From Mycolicibacterium senegalense (GTDB lineage Bacteria; Actinomycetota; Actinomycetes; Mycobacteriales; Mycobacteriaceae), in contig NZ_CP081000.1 in assembly GCF_019645875.1 (NCBI RefSeq), positions 4,464,001 to 4,528,000 of the forward strand: DNA of 64,000 bases. Reading direction: 5' to 3'. Both the position numbers and the translations under genes were made by a program. This document shows, in pieces, positions 35,252 through 44,407 of this stretch. Under the pieces are notes generated by a model, which was not told where the DNA came from, searched no databases, and saw only the letters and a list, made by a program, of their open reading frames with translations. Each line of letters opens with the position of its first letter. Position 1 is the first letter of the stretch.

Positions 35252-37267
35252 ATGGGGTTGGCCTATCCGAACCTGCTGTCACCGTTGGACCTCGGGTTCA
35301 CCACATTGCGCAACCGCGTGGTGATGGGCTCGATGCATACCGGCCTGGAGGATCGCGCCGGCGACACCGCGAAGCTGGCCGAGTACTTCGCCGAGCGGGC
35401 CCGCGGCGGCGTCGGCCTGATCATCACCGGCGGCTATGCACCGAACAAGACCGGCTGGCTGTTGCCGTTCGCATCCCAACTGGTGTCCTCGTCCGAGGCG
35501 CGCCGCCATCGCCGCATCACCGGCGCCGTGCACGACGCCGACGGCAAGATCCTGCTGCAGATCCTGCATGCCGGACGCTATGCCTACCACCCGTTTTCGG
35601 TCAGCGCGTCCGCGATCAAGGCTCCTATCAACCCATTCCGGCCCCGAGCGCTCCGCGATGTCAAGGGCACCATCGACGATTTCGTCCGCTGCGCCCTGCT
35701 GGCTCGCGAGGCGGGCTATGACGGTGTCGAGATCATGGGCAGCGAGGGCTATCTTCTCAACCAGTTCCTGGCGCCGCGCACCAACAAGCGCACCGACGGG
35801 TGGGGCGGCACCCCCGAGAAGCGCCGCCGCTTCCCGGTCGAGATCGTGCGCCGGGTGCGCGAGGCGGTGGGCTCCGACTTCATCGTCTGCTACCGGATGT
35901 CGATGGCCGACTACGTCTCCGACGGCCAGAGCTGGGACGAAATCGTCGCGCTGGCAACCGAAGTCGAGGCCGCCGGGGCGACGATCATCAACTCCGGTTT
36001 CGGCTGGCACGAGGCCCGGGTGCCCACGATCGTCACCTCTGTGCCCAACAGTGCGTTCGTCGATATCAGCAGCGCGGTGGCCGAGCATGTCTCGGTCCCG
36101 GTGGTGGCATCCAACCGGATCAACATGCCGCAGACCGCCGAACAGACCTTGGCCGACACGCACGTGCAGTTGATCTCGATGGCGCGGCCCTTCCTCAGTG
36201 ATCCGGATTGGGTACTCAAGGCCGCCGAGGAGCGTGTCGACGAGATCAACACGTGCATCGCCTGCAATCAGGCCTGTCTCGACCATGCTTTCGTGCACAA
36301 GAAGGTGTCGTGTCTGCTCAACCCGCGCGCGGGACGCGAGACATCGCTGGTGCTGAGCCCCACGCGCCGCGCCCGGGCGGTCGCCGTCGTCGGCGCCGGG
36401 CCGGCCGGGCTGTCCGCCGCCGTCAGCGCCGCCCAGCGTGGTCACCGGGTCACGCTGTTCGAGGCGGGCTCGACCATTGGAGGCCAATTCGACTTGGCCA
36501 GACGGATTCCCGGCAAGGAAGAGTTCAACCAGACCATCCGGTACTACACCACCATGCTCGACAAGCTGCAGGTCGACGTGCGACTCGGTGTCCGGGCCGG
36601 GGTCGACGACCTGTCCGGTTTCGACGACGTGGTGCTGGCCAGCGGCGTCACGCCGCGGCTGCCCGCCATCCCCGGCATCGACCATCCGAAGGTGCTCACT
36701 TACGCGCAGGCCATCACCGGTGCTCCCGTCGGTAAGTCGGTGGCGGTGATCGGCGCCGGCGGAATCGGTTTCGATGTCAGCGAATTCCTGACCACCGATC
36801 AATCGCCGACACTGAACCTCAAGGAGTGGAAGGCCGAATGGGGCGCGGCCGACCCTCAGGAGGCGCGTGGTGCGCTCACCACTCCCCTGCCCGCCCCGGC
36901 AGTGCGCGAGGTGTATCTGCTGCAGCGCACCAAGGGTCCGCAGGGCCGCAAGCTCGGCAAGACCACCGGCTGGGTGCACCGGGCCTCCCTGAAAGCCAAA
37001 GGGGTACATCAGCTTTCCGGGGTGAACTACGAACTCATCGACGATGACGGGCTGCATATCACCTTCGGCTCCGAGCGCCGTGATCGACAGGTGCTTCCCG
37101 TCGACAACGTGGTGATCTGTGCCGGCCAGGAATCAGTGCGCGATCTCGAGGATGCCTTGCGCGGGGCGGGGATTGAGCCGCACATCATCGGGGGTGCCGC
37201 CGTAGCGGCCGAACTGGACGCCAAGCGCGCGATCAAGCAGGGCACCGAACTGGCCGCGCGGTTGTAG
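35252..37267 (+). CDS. fadH: 2,4-dienoyl-CoA reductase (FadH)
   Basis: A 671-residue NADPH-dependent enzyme for beta-oxidation of unsaturated fatty acids. It has an FMN-binding old-yellow-enzyme barrel (LRNRVVMGSMHTGLED, LQILHAGRYAYHP, GSEGYLLNQFLAPRTNKRTD), the [4Fe-4S] site NTCIACNQACLDHAFVHKKV with SCLLNPRAG, and a C-terminal FAD/NAD domain starting VAVVGAGPAGLSAAVSAAQR with a second GxGxxG (VAVIGAGGIGFDVSEFL). Length is normal. The ATG is 12 codons into the open frame; the earlier Met is not followed by conserved sequence. Orthologue of Rv1175c. Confidence 0.95.
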   Translation: MGLAYPNLLSPLDLGFTTLRNRVVMGSMHTGLEDRAGDTAKLAEYFAERARGGVGLIITGGYAPNKTGWLLPFASQLVSSSEARRHRRITGAVHDADGKILLQILHAGRYAYHPFSVSASAIKAPINPFRPRALRDVKGTIDDFVRCALLAREAGYDGVEIMGSEGYLLNQFLAPRTNKRTDGWGGTPEKRRRFPVEIVRRVREAVGSDFIVCYRMSMADYVSDGQSWDEIVALATEVEAAGATIINSGFGWHEARVPTIVTSVPNSAFVDISSAVAEHVSVPVVASNRINMPQTAEQTLADTHVQLISMARPFLSDPDWVLKAAEERVDEINTCIACNQACLDHAFVHKKVSCLLNPRAGRETSLVLSPTRRARAVAVVGAGPAGLSAAVSAAQRGHRVTLFEAGSTIGGQFDLARRIPGKEEFNQTIRYYTTMLDKLQVDVRLGVRAGVDDLSGFDDVVLASGVTPRLPAIPGIDHPKVLTYAQAITGAPVGKSVAVIGAGGIGFDVSEFLTTDQSPTLNLKEWKAEWGAADPQEARGALTTPLPAPAVREVYLLQRTKGPQGRKLGKTTGWVHRASLKAKGVHQLSGVNYELIDDDGLHITFGSERRDRQVLPVDNVVICAGQESVRDLEDALRGAGIEPHIIGGAAVAAELDAKRAIKQGTELAARL

Positions 37268-37273
37268 GACGCG

Positions 37274-37957
37274 CTATTCGCGAGAGTCGATCACCTGTTG
37301 GGCGATGTCGACGAGCTTGGTGTTGCTGTCCTGGGACAGCCTCCTGAGCATCTCGAACGCTTGCACGTCGCCGACCCGGTAGCGCTCCATGATGATGCCC
37401 TTGGCCTGGCCGATGCGGTCGCGTGAGTTGAGCGCCGAGGTCAGTTGGTCGGTGTGCCTGCTGGCCAGCAGCGCCGCGGCGGCGTGCGCTGCCAGCACCG
37501 TGCCGATGGTCTCGGCTTCGCTGTCCCAAACCCTCGGCTGGAACCCGAACAGATTCAGCGCACCCGCCGTCCGGTCAGCGGTGTACAGCTTCAACGACAG
37601 CCCGCTCAACACCCCGATTTCGACGGCGACCTTCGAATATCTCGGCCATCGCGTTTCCTCACGGAAATCGTCGGTGCGGACCACGATGTCACCGAGCGCG
37701 GCCTCCATGCACGGGCCTTCCTGGTACGTCATCTGCAACTCGTCGAGCTGCGACGGCAGATCGCTGGTGCCCGCGAGAGAGTCCCATTTGCCACCGTCAC
37801 CGACCAGCAGTATCCCGGCGGTGTCCACGCCGGGAATGAGTTCGGTGGCCGCCTCGGTGACGTCGATCAAAATGTCGTCGAGACTGCGTGGAGCGGCGAG
37901 TGCGCGCGCTAGCTCGGCCATGCGCACAGCCAGCTCATGACGCGACAACTCCACCAT
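37274..37957 (-). CDS. GAF and ANTAR domain-containing regulator
   Basis: A 227-residue protein. GAF domain at about residues 15-150 (GVDTAGILLVGDGGKWDSLA, EGPCMEAALGDIVVRTDDFR), then an ANTAR RNA-binding domain at about 165-222: LTSALNSRDRIGQAKGIIME then RYRVGDVQAFEMLRRLSQDS. ANTAR proteins bind tandem hairpins in nascent mRNA and prevent termination. The target is unknown. Start ATG at 37957 chosen because conserved MVELSRHELAVRMAELARAL begins there; the extra 58 codons upstream are not coding-like. It converges on fadH with six bases between stops. Spacer upstream (257 bases) holds the YceI terminator only. Confidence 0.88.
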   Translation of the reverse strand: MVELSRHELAVRMAELARALAAPRSLDDILIDVTEAATELIPGVDTAGILLVGDGGKWDSLAGTSDLPSQLDELQMTYQEGPCMEAALGDIVVRTDDFREETRWPRYSKVAVEIGVLSGLSLKLYTADRTAGALNLFGFQPRVWDSEAETIGTVLAAHAAAALLASRHTDQLTSALNSRDRIGQAKGIIMERYRVGDVQAFEMLRRLSQDSNTKLVDIAQQVIDSRE

Positions 37958-38160
37958 GATCGTCAGGGTTCCCTCAAGCGCGCCGTTACACACACTTCGT
38001 TTTCGAACTGGACGTTTATGGCTGATTCGGCAGGGCAATCTGCTGTAGCAGGCGGATCGCCATGGTCGACCATGGCCTTCGCCGAGGTCTCGCCGGTTCA
38101 GACCTGGAGCCGACGGGGCCGCCTGTTTCACGGCAACCCGGCGGGCCCGGGGGCGCCACC

Positions 38161-38206
38161 GTCACGCTGGAGTGGCACTGGCGGCCGGGCGCCACTCCAG
38201 CGTGAC
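38161..38206 (-). terminator. Terminator of the YceI gene
   Basis: A perfect 16-base stem, GTCACGCTGGAGTGGC (38161-38176) with GCCACTCCAGCGTGAC (38191-38206), and a 14-base loop, eight bases after the YceI stop. No U-tract. Confidence 0.7.
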
Positions 38207-38214
38207 ACGGCGGG

Positions 38215-38763
38215 TCAGGCTTGCTTGACGGCCTCGATCTCCAGGGTGATGGTGACCTTGTCGCCGACGACGGTGCCACCGGTCTCCAGCGGCATGTCGA
38301 TGTCGATGCCAAAATCCTTGCGGTTCAGCACAACCGAGGCTTCGAAGCCGGCCACCGGGCCCTGGCCCATACCCGGGTTGACGCCGTTGAACTCGAGCTT
38401 GAGCGAAACCGGCTTGGTCACGCCCTTGAGGGTGAAATCGCCATCGACGATGTAGTCGTCGCCGTCGGGACGCACGCCGGTCGAGACGAACGTGGCGGTC
38501 GGGTAATTCTCGGCGTCGAAGAAGTCTGCGGAGCGCACGTGGGCGTCGCGCTGCTCGTTGCGGGTGTCGATCGAGGTGACGTCGATGGTGGCGCTGACCG
38601 ATGGGGTTCCGTCCTCGGCAACGACGACATCGCCGCTGAACGTCTCGAAGCTGCCGCGGACCTTGCTCACCATCAGGTGGCGGACCGAAAAGTTGATCGA
38701 GGAATGCACGGGGTCGATGGCCCAGGTGCCGGCGGTCAGGTCGGTGGCTACTGCGACGGTCAT
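38215..38763 (-). CDS. YceI family lipid-binding protein
   Basis: A 182-residue lipocalin-like protein with the YceI blocks GTWAIDPVHSSINFSVRHLM, VRGSFETFSGDVVVAEDG, DVTSIDTRNEQRDAHVRSAD and NRKDFGIDIDMPLETGG. Family members bind polyisoprenoids or fatty acids. No signal peptide, so it is cytoplasmic, as is usual for the mycobacterial form. The gene is monocistronic, with an ATG preceded by AAGGAGA and a strong hairpin after it. Confidence 0.93.
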   Translation of the reverse strand: MTVAVATDLTAGTWAIDPVHSSINFSVRHLMVSKVRGSFETFSGDVVVAEDGTPSVSATIDVTSIDTRNEQRDAHVRSADFFDAENYPTATFVSTGVRPDGDDYIVDGDFTLKGVTKPVSLKLEFNGVNPGMGQGPVAGFEASVVLNRKDFGIDIDMPLETGGTVVGDKVTITLEIEAVKQA

Positions 38764-38939
38764 GGTGTCTCCTTGGTTCGAGCGCCGGGCGGTCCGGCGC
38801 CTTCACCCAGAACTAACCGGACCACGGTCCGATTCAATTCCCGATTTTCGCGATTCTTCTTCTGATCTTGAATCCATGACGCATCATGCTCTGGTCAGAA
38901 ATTTGCATCCTTGTCAATTTAAAGATCGGATCCACAGGC

Positions 38940-39515
38940 ATGCGTATCCTCGCCGCCGTCACGGCATGTGCTGCAGCAACGACCGCCCTGATCGTCGCTC
39001 CCCTCGCCGGCGCCTACCCGAACTGCGCCGCGGCCCGCGCCGCAGGCGCCGCTCCGCTCTACGCGGGCCAACCCGGATACAGCTCGAAACTGGACCGCGA
39101 CGGCGACGGGGTGGCCTGCGAGACCGGTGGCGGCGGTGGCGGGTCCGTGTCGAGTAGCGGCAGCCTCCCCCTGTACGGCGGCGCGCCGGTCTCGACGGGC
39201 CCGGCCGGCCCAGCCCCGATCGCTCCGGCCACGGGTGGCGGCTACACCACCGTCGTCCGCTGGACCGGCACCAACTGCATCGACATCACCGCGCCGTCCG
39301 GTTCGGCCGGCACTCTGCAAACCGGCTCGCACTGCGGTGGCCAGGCCACGTTGTTCAGTTCCGGGGTGGGAGACACGATGGTCGGAGCCGATCCGGTCAT
39401 CGGCGACGCCGCAAGCCTGTCGTGTGAGATTCTCAGCGGCCGGTTGACGGACTCGGGCGTGGCCGGCGACGGGCACGACGTGAACTGTCTGACGCGCGCG
39501 AGCGCACTCCCGTAG
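38940..39515 (+). CDS. Secreted excalibur-domain protein
   Basis: A 191-residue exported protein. Signal peptide MRILAAVTACAAATTALIVA with PLAGAYP following, cleavage after AGA. Then an excalibur calcium-binding domain: YPNCAAARAAGAAPLYAGQP, ending KLDRDGDGVACE, where DRDGDGVACE is the conserved DxDxDGxxCE loop. After a Gly/Ser/Pro linker there is a Cys-containing C-terminal domain, TNCIDITAPSGSAGTLQTGS to DGHDVNCL, of unknown role. Earlier in-frame ATGs were rejected because they bury the signal peptide. Converges on fbiC. Confidence 0.85.
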   Translation: MRILAAVTACAAATTALIVAPLAGAYPNCAAARAAGAAPLYAGQPGYSSKLDRDGDGVACETGGGGGGSVSSSGSLPLYGGAPVSTGPAGPAPIAPATGGGYTTVVRWTGTNCIDITAPSGSAGTLQTGSHCGGQATLFSSGVGDTMVGADPVIGDAASLSCEILSGRLTDSGVAGDGHDVNCLTRASALP

Positions 39516-39517
39516 CT

Positions 39518-39580
39518 CGCGGGCGTGCGCAAAATGCTGACGTGTGGCGGCGCGTCGGGCAGCAGACGCGCACGCTCGCG
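39518..39580. terminator. Hairpin between the excalibur gene and fbiC
   Basis: CGCGGGCGTGCGC (39518-39530) pairs with GCGCACGCTCGCG (39568-39580) with one G-T wobble and a 37-base loop. It lies between convergent stops and is the only candidate terminator there. Confidence 0.45.
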
Positions 39581-39589
39581 GTGCAGGTG

Positions 39590-42169
39590 TTACGCGGCCA
39601 GCGGTGAGTAATCCGTGGTGCGCTGACGGGCCGGGCGGCCGATGCCTTCGGCGATCGCGACGAGTTCGGCCACGGTCTTGGCTGAGCCGTTTTCCGAGCC
39701 GGCCATCCGGGAGATGGTCTCCTCCATCAACGTGCCGCCGAGGTCGTTGGCGCCGCCGCGCAGCATCACCTGGGTGCGTTCGACACCGAGCTTGACCCAA
39801 CTGGTCTGAATCGACGGGATCCGGCCGTGCAACATGATCCGGGCCAGCGCATGGACCGCCCGGTTGTCGCGGTGGGTCGGCCCGGGACGGGCTCCGCCGG
39901 CCAGATACAACGGCGAGGACTGGTGCACGAACGGCAGCGGCACGAACTCGGTGAACCCGCCGGTGCGGTCCTGGATCGAGCGCAGCACGTTGAGGTGCCC
40001 GACCCAATGCTTCGGGGTGTCGACGTGCCCGTACATCATCGTCGAGGACGACCGCAGCCCCACCTCGTGGGCGGTGGTGACGACGTTGATCCACTCCGAG
40101 GTCGGCAGCTTGCCCTTGGTCAGCACCCAGCGCACCTCGTCGTCGAGGATCTCGGCGGCTGTACCCGGGATGGTGTCGAGCCCGGCCTCGCGCAACGAGG
40201 TCAGCCATTCCCGCACCGACAGCCCGCTGCGGGTCACCCCGTTGGCGATCTCCATGGGCGAGAAGGCGTGCACGTGCATCGACGGCACCCGCGCCTTGAC
40301 CGCGCGCACCAGGTCGGCATAGCCGGTGACGGGCAATTCCGGGTCGATGCCGCCCTGCATGCAGACCTCGGTGGCGCCGGCGACGTGGGCCTCCCAGGCC
40401 CGGTCGGCAACCTCCTCGGTGGACAGCGAGTACGCGTCGGCGTCACCTTTGCGTTGGGCGAACGCGCAGAACCGGCAGCCGGTGTAGCAGATGTTGGTGA
40501 AGTTGATGTTGCGGTTGACGACGAACGTGACGTCGTCGCCGACCACGTCGCGGCGCAACGAATCAGCCAGCGCCGTAACGGCTTCCAGCGCCGGTCCGTC
40601 GGCGGTGGCCAGCGCCAGGTACTCGTCGTCGCTGCAGCCACCCGGGTCGCGTTCGGCCGAGCGCAGTGCGGCCAGCACATCGGTGTCGATGCGTTCGGGC
40701 GCGCGGGCGGCCAGCTCGTGCACCTTGGCGCGGATCGACTCCCAGTCACCGAACGCACTGTCGAGGTCGCTGCGGGTCTCGGTGAGCCGGCCCTCGGAGT
40801 CGATCGCGGAATGCAGGTCGATGCGGCCCAGCGATTCCGAGGCCTCGTCGGGCTCCTGCCAGGGCCGGCCCACCGGGTTCACGTCGAGGGCGTACCCGGT
40901 GTCGGGATCGGCCAGCGCATCGACATGCCCGCGCACCCGCGGGTCGATCCACGCCGCGCCCGCCTGCACGTACTGCGGTTGGGCGGTGAGCCGCTGCACC
41001 AGGTCGTAACCGGCTTGGGTGGTCACCTCGGCCAGATCGTCCAGCGCCGGCCACGGCCGCTCCGGGTTGACGTGATCCGGCGTCAGCGGCGACACCCCAC
41101 CCCAGTCATCGACACCGGCGCCGATCAGGGCCAGGCACTCCTCACGCGACACCAGGTTGGGCGGGGCCTGGATGCGCATCTTCGGGCCCAGCACCAGGCG
41201 CGTCACCGCGATGGTGGCGATGAAGTCATCGATCCCGGCATCGGGCGTCGAGGCCATGGCGGTGTGATCCTTGGCCCGGAAGTTCTGCACGATCACTTCC
41301 TGAACGTGGCCGAACTCCTTGTGGGACTTACGGATCGCGTGCATGGTCTCGGCACGCTCGGTCAGCGTCTCGCCGATACCCACCAACAGACCCGTGGTGA
41401 ACGGAATGGACAGCCGGCCGGCGTCGTCGAGCGCGCGCAGCCGCACCGCCGGATCCTTGTCCGGGCTGCCGTAATGGGCCTCGCCCTTGGTCTCGAACAG
41501 GCGCCGAGACGTGGTCTCCAGCATCATGCCCATCGACGGTGCGACGGGCTTGAGCCGCGACAGCTCCGACCAGCTCATCACTCCGGGGTTCAGGTGCGGC
41601 AGCAACCCGGTCTCCTCGAGCACCCGGATCGCCATCGCGCGCACGTAGTCCAGCGTCGAGTCGTATCCCCGCTCATCGAGCCATTGCCGGGCCTCGTCCC
41701 AGCGGTCCTCAGGGCGGTCCCCGAGGGTGAACAACGCTTCCTTGCAGCCCAATTCGGCGCCCTGACGGGCCACCTCGAGAATCTCGTCGGGCTCCATGTA
41801 CATACCCATGCCCTGCGCGCGCAGCTTGCCCGGCACGGTGACAAATGTGCAGTAATGGCAGGTGTCGCGGCACAGATGCGTGACTGGGATGAACACCTTG
41901 CGCGAGTAGCTGACCGGCAACCGGCCGGTGGCACCGCGGCGTCCCGCCGATTCCAGGCCGGCATCACGCACCCGCGCCGCGCTGGCACACAGATCAGCCA
42001 GATCCTCACCGCGGGCCGTCATCGCAATGGCGGCCTCGTCGACATTGAGGGTCACGCCGTCGCGGGCCCGGCGCAGTACCCGCCGTAGGGCCGTAGAAGA
42101 TGGCGCTGCGGCCTTCGGTGGGACAGCCGGGGTGGGCAGATCAGCGCCGTGCTGGGGGTTTAGAGCCAC
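39590..42169 (-). CDS. fbiC: FO synthase (7,8-didemethyl-8-hydroxy-5-deazariboflavin synthase)
   Basis: Makes the deazaflavin core of coenzyme F420 from tyrosine and 5-amino-6-ribitylaminouracil. The 859-residue protein fuses CofG and CofH: two radical-SAM domains, the first with Cys100-x3-Cys104-x2-Cys107 (THLCRDTCHYCTF), the second with ICYTGCRFCAF around residue 570. The central and C-terminal barrel motifs (GDRPEDRW, MQGGIDPELPVTGYADLVRA) fit. Start is a GTG with AGGAAA upstream, giving a length close to Rv1173 (856). A long open frame on the opposite strand is a GC shadow. Confidence 0.96.
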   Translation of the reverse strand: MALNPQHGADLPTPAVPPKAAAPSSTALRRVLRRARDGVTLNVDEAAIAMTARGEDLADLCASAARVRDAGLESAGRRGATGRLPVSYSRKVFIPVTHLCRDTCHYCTFVTVPGKLRAQGMGMYMEPDEILEVARQGAELGCKEALFTLGDRPEDRWDEARQWLDERGYDSTLDYVRAMAIRVLEETGLLPHLNPGVMSWSELSRLKPVAPSMGMMLETTSRRLFETKGEAHYGSPDKDPAVRLRALDDAGRLSIPFTTGLLVGIGETLTERAETMHAIRKSHKEFGHVQEVIVQNFRAKDHTAMASTPDAGIDDFIATIAVTRLVLGPKMRIQAPPNLVSREECLALIGAGVDDWGGVSPLTPDHVNPERPWPALDDLAEVTTQAGYDLVQRLTAQPQYVQAGAAWIDPRVRGHVDALADPDTGYALDVNPVGRPWQEPDEASESLGRIDLHSAIDSEGRLTETRSDLDSAFGDWESIRAKVHELAARAPERIDTDVLAALRSAERDPGGCSDDEYLALATADGPALEAVTALADSLRRDVVGDDVTFVVNRNINFTNICYTGCRFCAFAQRKGDADAYSLSTEEVADRAWEAHVAGATEVCMQGGIDPELPVTGYADLVRAVKARVPSMHVHAFSPMEIANGVTRSGLSVREWLTSLREAGLDTIPGTAAEILDDEVRWVLTKGKLPTSEWINVVTTAHEVGLRSSSTMMYGHVDTPKHWVGHLNVLRSIQDRTGGFTEFVPLPFVHQSSPLYLAGGARPGPTHRDNRAVHALARIMLHGRIPSIQTSWVKLGVERTQVMLRGGANDLGGTLMEETISRMAGSENGSAKTVAELVAIAEGIGRPARQRTTDYSPLAA

Positions 42170-42371
42170 TTTCCTGTAACCCCGTCGGTGTGCGCGATCA
42201 TCCACGCGTCTCACATTCTGAAACCAATGCGCCCGGCATACCGGCCACAGTAACCCCAGCAGGTTTCGGCAGCGCGGCGCCCTTAGTGGACACACAACTT
42301 AAAGGTGCGACGAACGCCTTGCCGACCGCGTAAGTTGATTCCGTCGGGAAGGGGATACCGAAGGAGCCGTG

Positions 42372-43871
42372 ATGTCCACAAGCGTTCGTACGTACCTGGT
42401 GGCAGGCGCTGCTGCCGCCACCGCCACGGCCATCGCCCTCACCCCCGTTCAAGCAGCTCCCGCCGATATCGCCGTCCCCGCCCACCCGACCTCCGCGCAG
42501 CCCGAGCTGACCCAGGCCATGATCGACCTGCTCGCCGCGGCCAGCCGGATGACCGCGGCAGTGGCACCCAAGATTTCCTCCGACTCCGGCGCCGCACCTG
42601 CGCTGGGATTCGCGCCCGCGGCAGCAGTTACCGGCGACGTCGCCGTGCAGAACGCGGCCAGTGATTGGCTGGCCAACACCTACAACTTCGTCATGGAATG
42701 GGTCGACTGGGCTGTCTATTACGGCATTGACCTGGCCTACTGGGTCGGTCAGTGGGTTCCCTTCGTCAGCCCCATCACCGACCAGGTCGACATCTTCTAC
42801 ACCTCATTGATTAGACCAATCGCAAATGCATTCTTCCTGACCTTCCTCGTCCCGGTGGTCAATGATCCGCTGAATCTCGGGGTCTGGATCAACGCGGGAG
42901 GCGCGGCGATCACCCAATCGATCCAAGCCGCAATCAACTTCGGTGTCGACGAATTCAATTACTTCTTCGGCTGGATCTTCCCGCCGCTGCCGCCGCCATT
43001 CCCCACCGTGGCCACCACCCAGACGTTGGCCGCCGCCGCGCCGGGCGCGCTGTTCCCCGGCCTGCGCGAACTGGCCGCCGATGTCGTGCTGCCGCCGGCG
43101 GACTTCGTCACCAATGCCGCGGTGAACACCATCGACGGCGCGTACGGCCTCGTGCACAACGCCGCCAACTTCGTCGTCGACGGGGCAGAGAATGCGTTCG
43201 ACGCGCTGCGCCTGGGCTTCATCAGCAGGCAGATCGACATCAACTACGCGTTGATCAGCGCGCTGTCCCAGCAGGGTGTGGATCTGACCACCGACCTGAT
43301 CAAGGTCCCGGACAGCTATCTGCACAATGTCCTGGTAAACGGCGAGGGTCCGATCCGGGCGCTCGGCACCGAGGCCCGCAATGTCGTCAACAGCTTCGTG
43401 AGCCACGGCAGCAGTGCGCTCGACGCGGTCGGTGACTATGTCGATGCTCAGATCAACTACTTCACCCCGGGCCAGCTGGCCACAGACACCAAGGAAGTGA
43501 CGAGCGTTCCGCCGTCGGCTCGTGCTTCGTTGCTGTCGGCGCCTGCGCCGGCCGAGACGCCGGCCAAAGACGATGTCGCCACCGACTCCGAGACCGACAC
43601 CGACACCGTCGCGGGCACCCTGCAAGACCGCACGAAAGACCGCACGCCTCAGGTGCGTTCGCGGGTGCAGCCAGCGGCCAAGGACGCGCTCACCACGGTG
43701 AAGAAGGCCGGCGATGACGCGCGTGACGCGGTCAGGAACACCGTGCGCAATCTGACCCCCAAGCCCAAGCCCAAGGCCACGCCGAAGGTCCACGAGAAGG
43801 CATCGACGGCATCCGGGAGCCAGTCGGCGGACAAGGGCAAGTCGGCCAGCGCCAAGAAGGACAAGAAGTAG
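42372..43871 (+). CDS. Exported helical protein with Lys-rich tail (distant paralogue, copy 1)
   Basis: A 499-residue protein with a signal peptide, STSVRTYLVAGAAAATATAI then ALTPVQAAPA, cleavage after VQA. The body (about 80-210) is aromatic and hydrophobic (NFVMEWVDWAVYYGIDLAYW, FGWIFPPLPPPFP), then helical; the tail from about residue 400 is rich in Lys, Thr and Pro and ends SASAKKDKK. The N-terminal layout (R-x-Y-[LVF]-A-G, hydrophobic run, [TS]PV) and basic tail match the four paralogues at 47-55 kb, but the P-x-P-[IV]-L motif is absent. RBS AAGGAG is five bases before the ATG; an adjoining GTG one codon earlier is possible. Function unknown. Confidence 0.75.
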   Translation: MSTSVRTYLVAGAAAATATAIALTPVQAAPADIAVPAHPTSAQPELTQAMIDLLAAASRMTAAVAPKISSDSGAAPALGFAPAAAVTGDVAVQNAASDWLANTYNFVMEWVDWAVYYGIDLAYWVGQWVPFVSPITDQVDIFYTSLIRPIANAFFLTFLVPVVNDPLNLGVWINAGGAAITQSIQAAINFGVDEFNYFFGWIFPPLPPPFPTVATTQTLAAAAPGALFPGLRELAADVVLPPADFVTNAAVNTIDGAYGLVHNAANFVVDGAENAFDALRLGFISRQIDINYALISALSQQGVDLTTDLIKVPDSYLHNVLVNGEGPIRALGTEARNVVNSFVSHGSSALDAVGDYVDAQINYFTPGQLATDTKEVTSVPPSARASLLSAPAPAETPAKDDVATDSETDTDTVAGTLQDRTKDRTPQVRSRVQPAAKDALTTVKKAGDDARDAVRNTVRNLTPKPKPKATPKVHEKASTASGSQSADKGKSASAKKDKK

Positions 43872-43872
43872 C

Positions 43873-44229
43873 TCAGCGGCGGTAGTGCCGTCGTAGCATC
43901 GCCGCCGGTGGTAACGCGCCGGCGGCGATGAATATCAGCGAGCCGTAGGCCATCAGGCCGGGGCCGGCGAAGATGAGGTCGCTGCCCGGTCCGCCGAAGG
44001 TCATCACCACCACGGTGGCCAACCAGGTCCATAACGGCAGCGCCGCTATCCGCATGGAGTCAGTCCAGTACGTGGCCGCCCATACGAGCGCGGTGTTGAG
44101 TGCTCCGGCAGCCAGTGCGCTCACCGGAAATGGGATCGATCCGATATATGACGGCAGTAGCAGTGCACCTACGACGGCCGAGATGACGCCGTCAACCGCG
44201 AGCAGTGCCAGGACGATGCGACCCAGCAC
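43873..44229 (-). CDS. Small four-helix membrane protein (Rv1171-like)
   Basis: A hydrophobic protein of about 118 residues with four membrane segments (VLGRIVLALLAVDGVISAVV; FPVSALAAGALNTALVWAAT; LWTWLATVVVMTFGGP; LMAYGSLIFIAAGALPPAAM) and a basic end, LRRHYRR. The start is uncertain: the frame is open for 51 more codons, but these overlap the small gene upstream, so a GTG at 44229 is preferred. By position it corresponds to the conserved hypothetical Rv1171 next to mshB. Stops one base from the end of the convergent exported-protein gene. Confidence 0.65.
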   Translation of the reverse strand: MLGRIVLALLAVDGVISAVVGALLLPSYIGSIPFPVSALAAGALNTALVWAATYWTDSMRIAALPLWTWLATVVVMTFGGPGSDLIFAGPGLMAYGSLIFIAAGALPPAAMLRRHYRR

Positions 44230-44246
44230 CAGGTCCGAGGGCGGGG

Positions 44247-44354
44247 TCAGGTCGGGATGCTGTCGAGCAGACCGACAAGCGAACCCACCACCCACTGGAA
44301 GTTGTCCGCACGGTCCTGCCAGTGCTGCAGGTTCGGATCCAGATCGGGGTCCAT
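44247..44354 (-). CDS. 35-residue small protein between mshB and the membrane protein gene
   Basis: Reads MDPDLDPNLQHWQDRADNFQ followed by WVVGSLVGLLDSIPT and stop. It has an AAGGGA ribosome binding site six bases before the ATG, starts 53 bases after mshB, and ends 17 bases before the next gene. The N-terminal half is acidic and amphipathic, the C-terminal half could be a short membrane-associated helix. I do not recognise a family, but spacing and RBS fit a real gene in the mshB operon. Confidence 0.55.
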   Translation of the reverse strand: MDPDLDPNLQHWQDRADNFQWVVGSLVGLLDSIPT

Positions 44355-44407
44355 GAATGTCCCTTCGACGCCTCTGATTCACCGGAGCTTACCGCGTCCA
44401 GTTTTGG

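Noticed and set aside
39827..42088. 753-codon open frame on the plus strand opposite fbiC
   Set aside because: Composition and lack of motifs show a shadow of the radical-SAM gene.
43690..43870. Lys/Pro-rich repeats at the end of the exported protein gene at 42372
   Set aside because: Short codon-level low complexity in a coding tail rather than a DNA repeat element.
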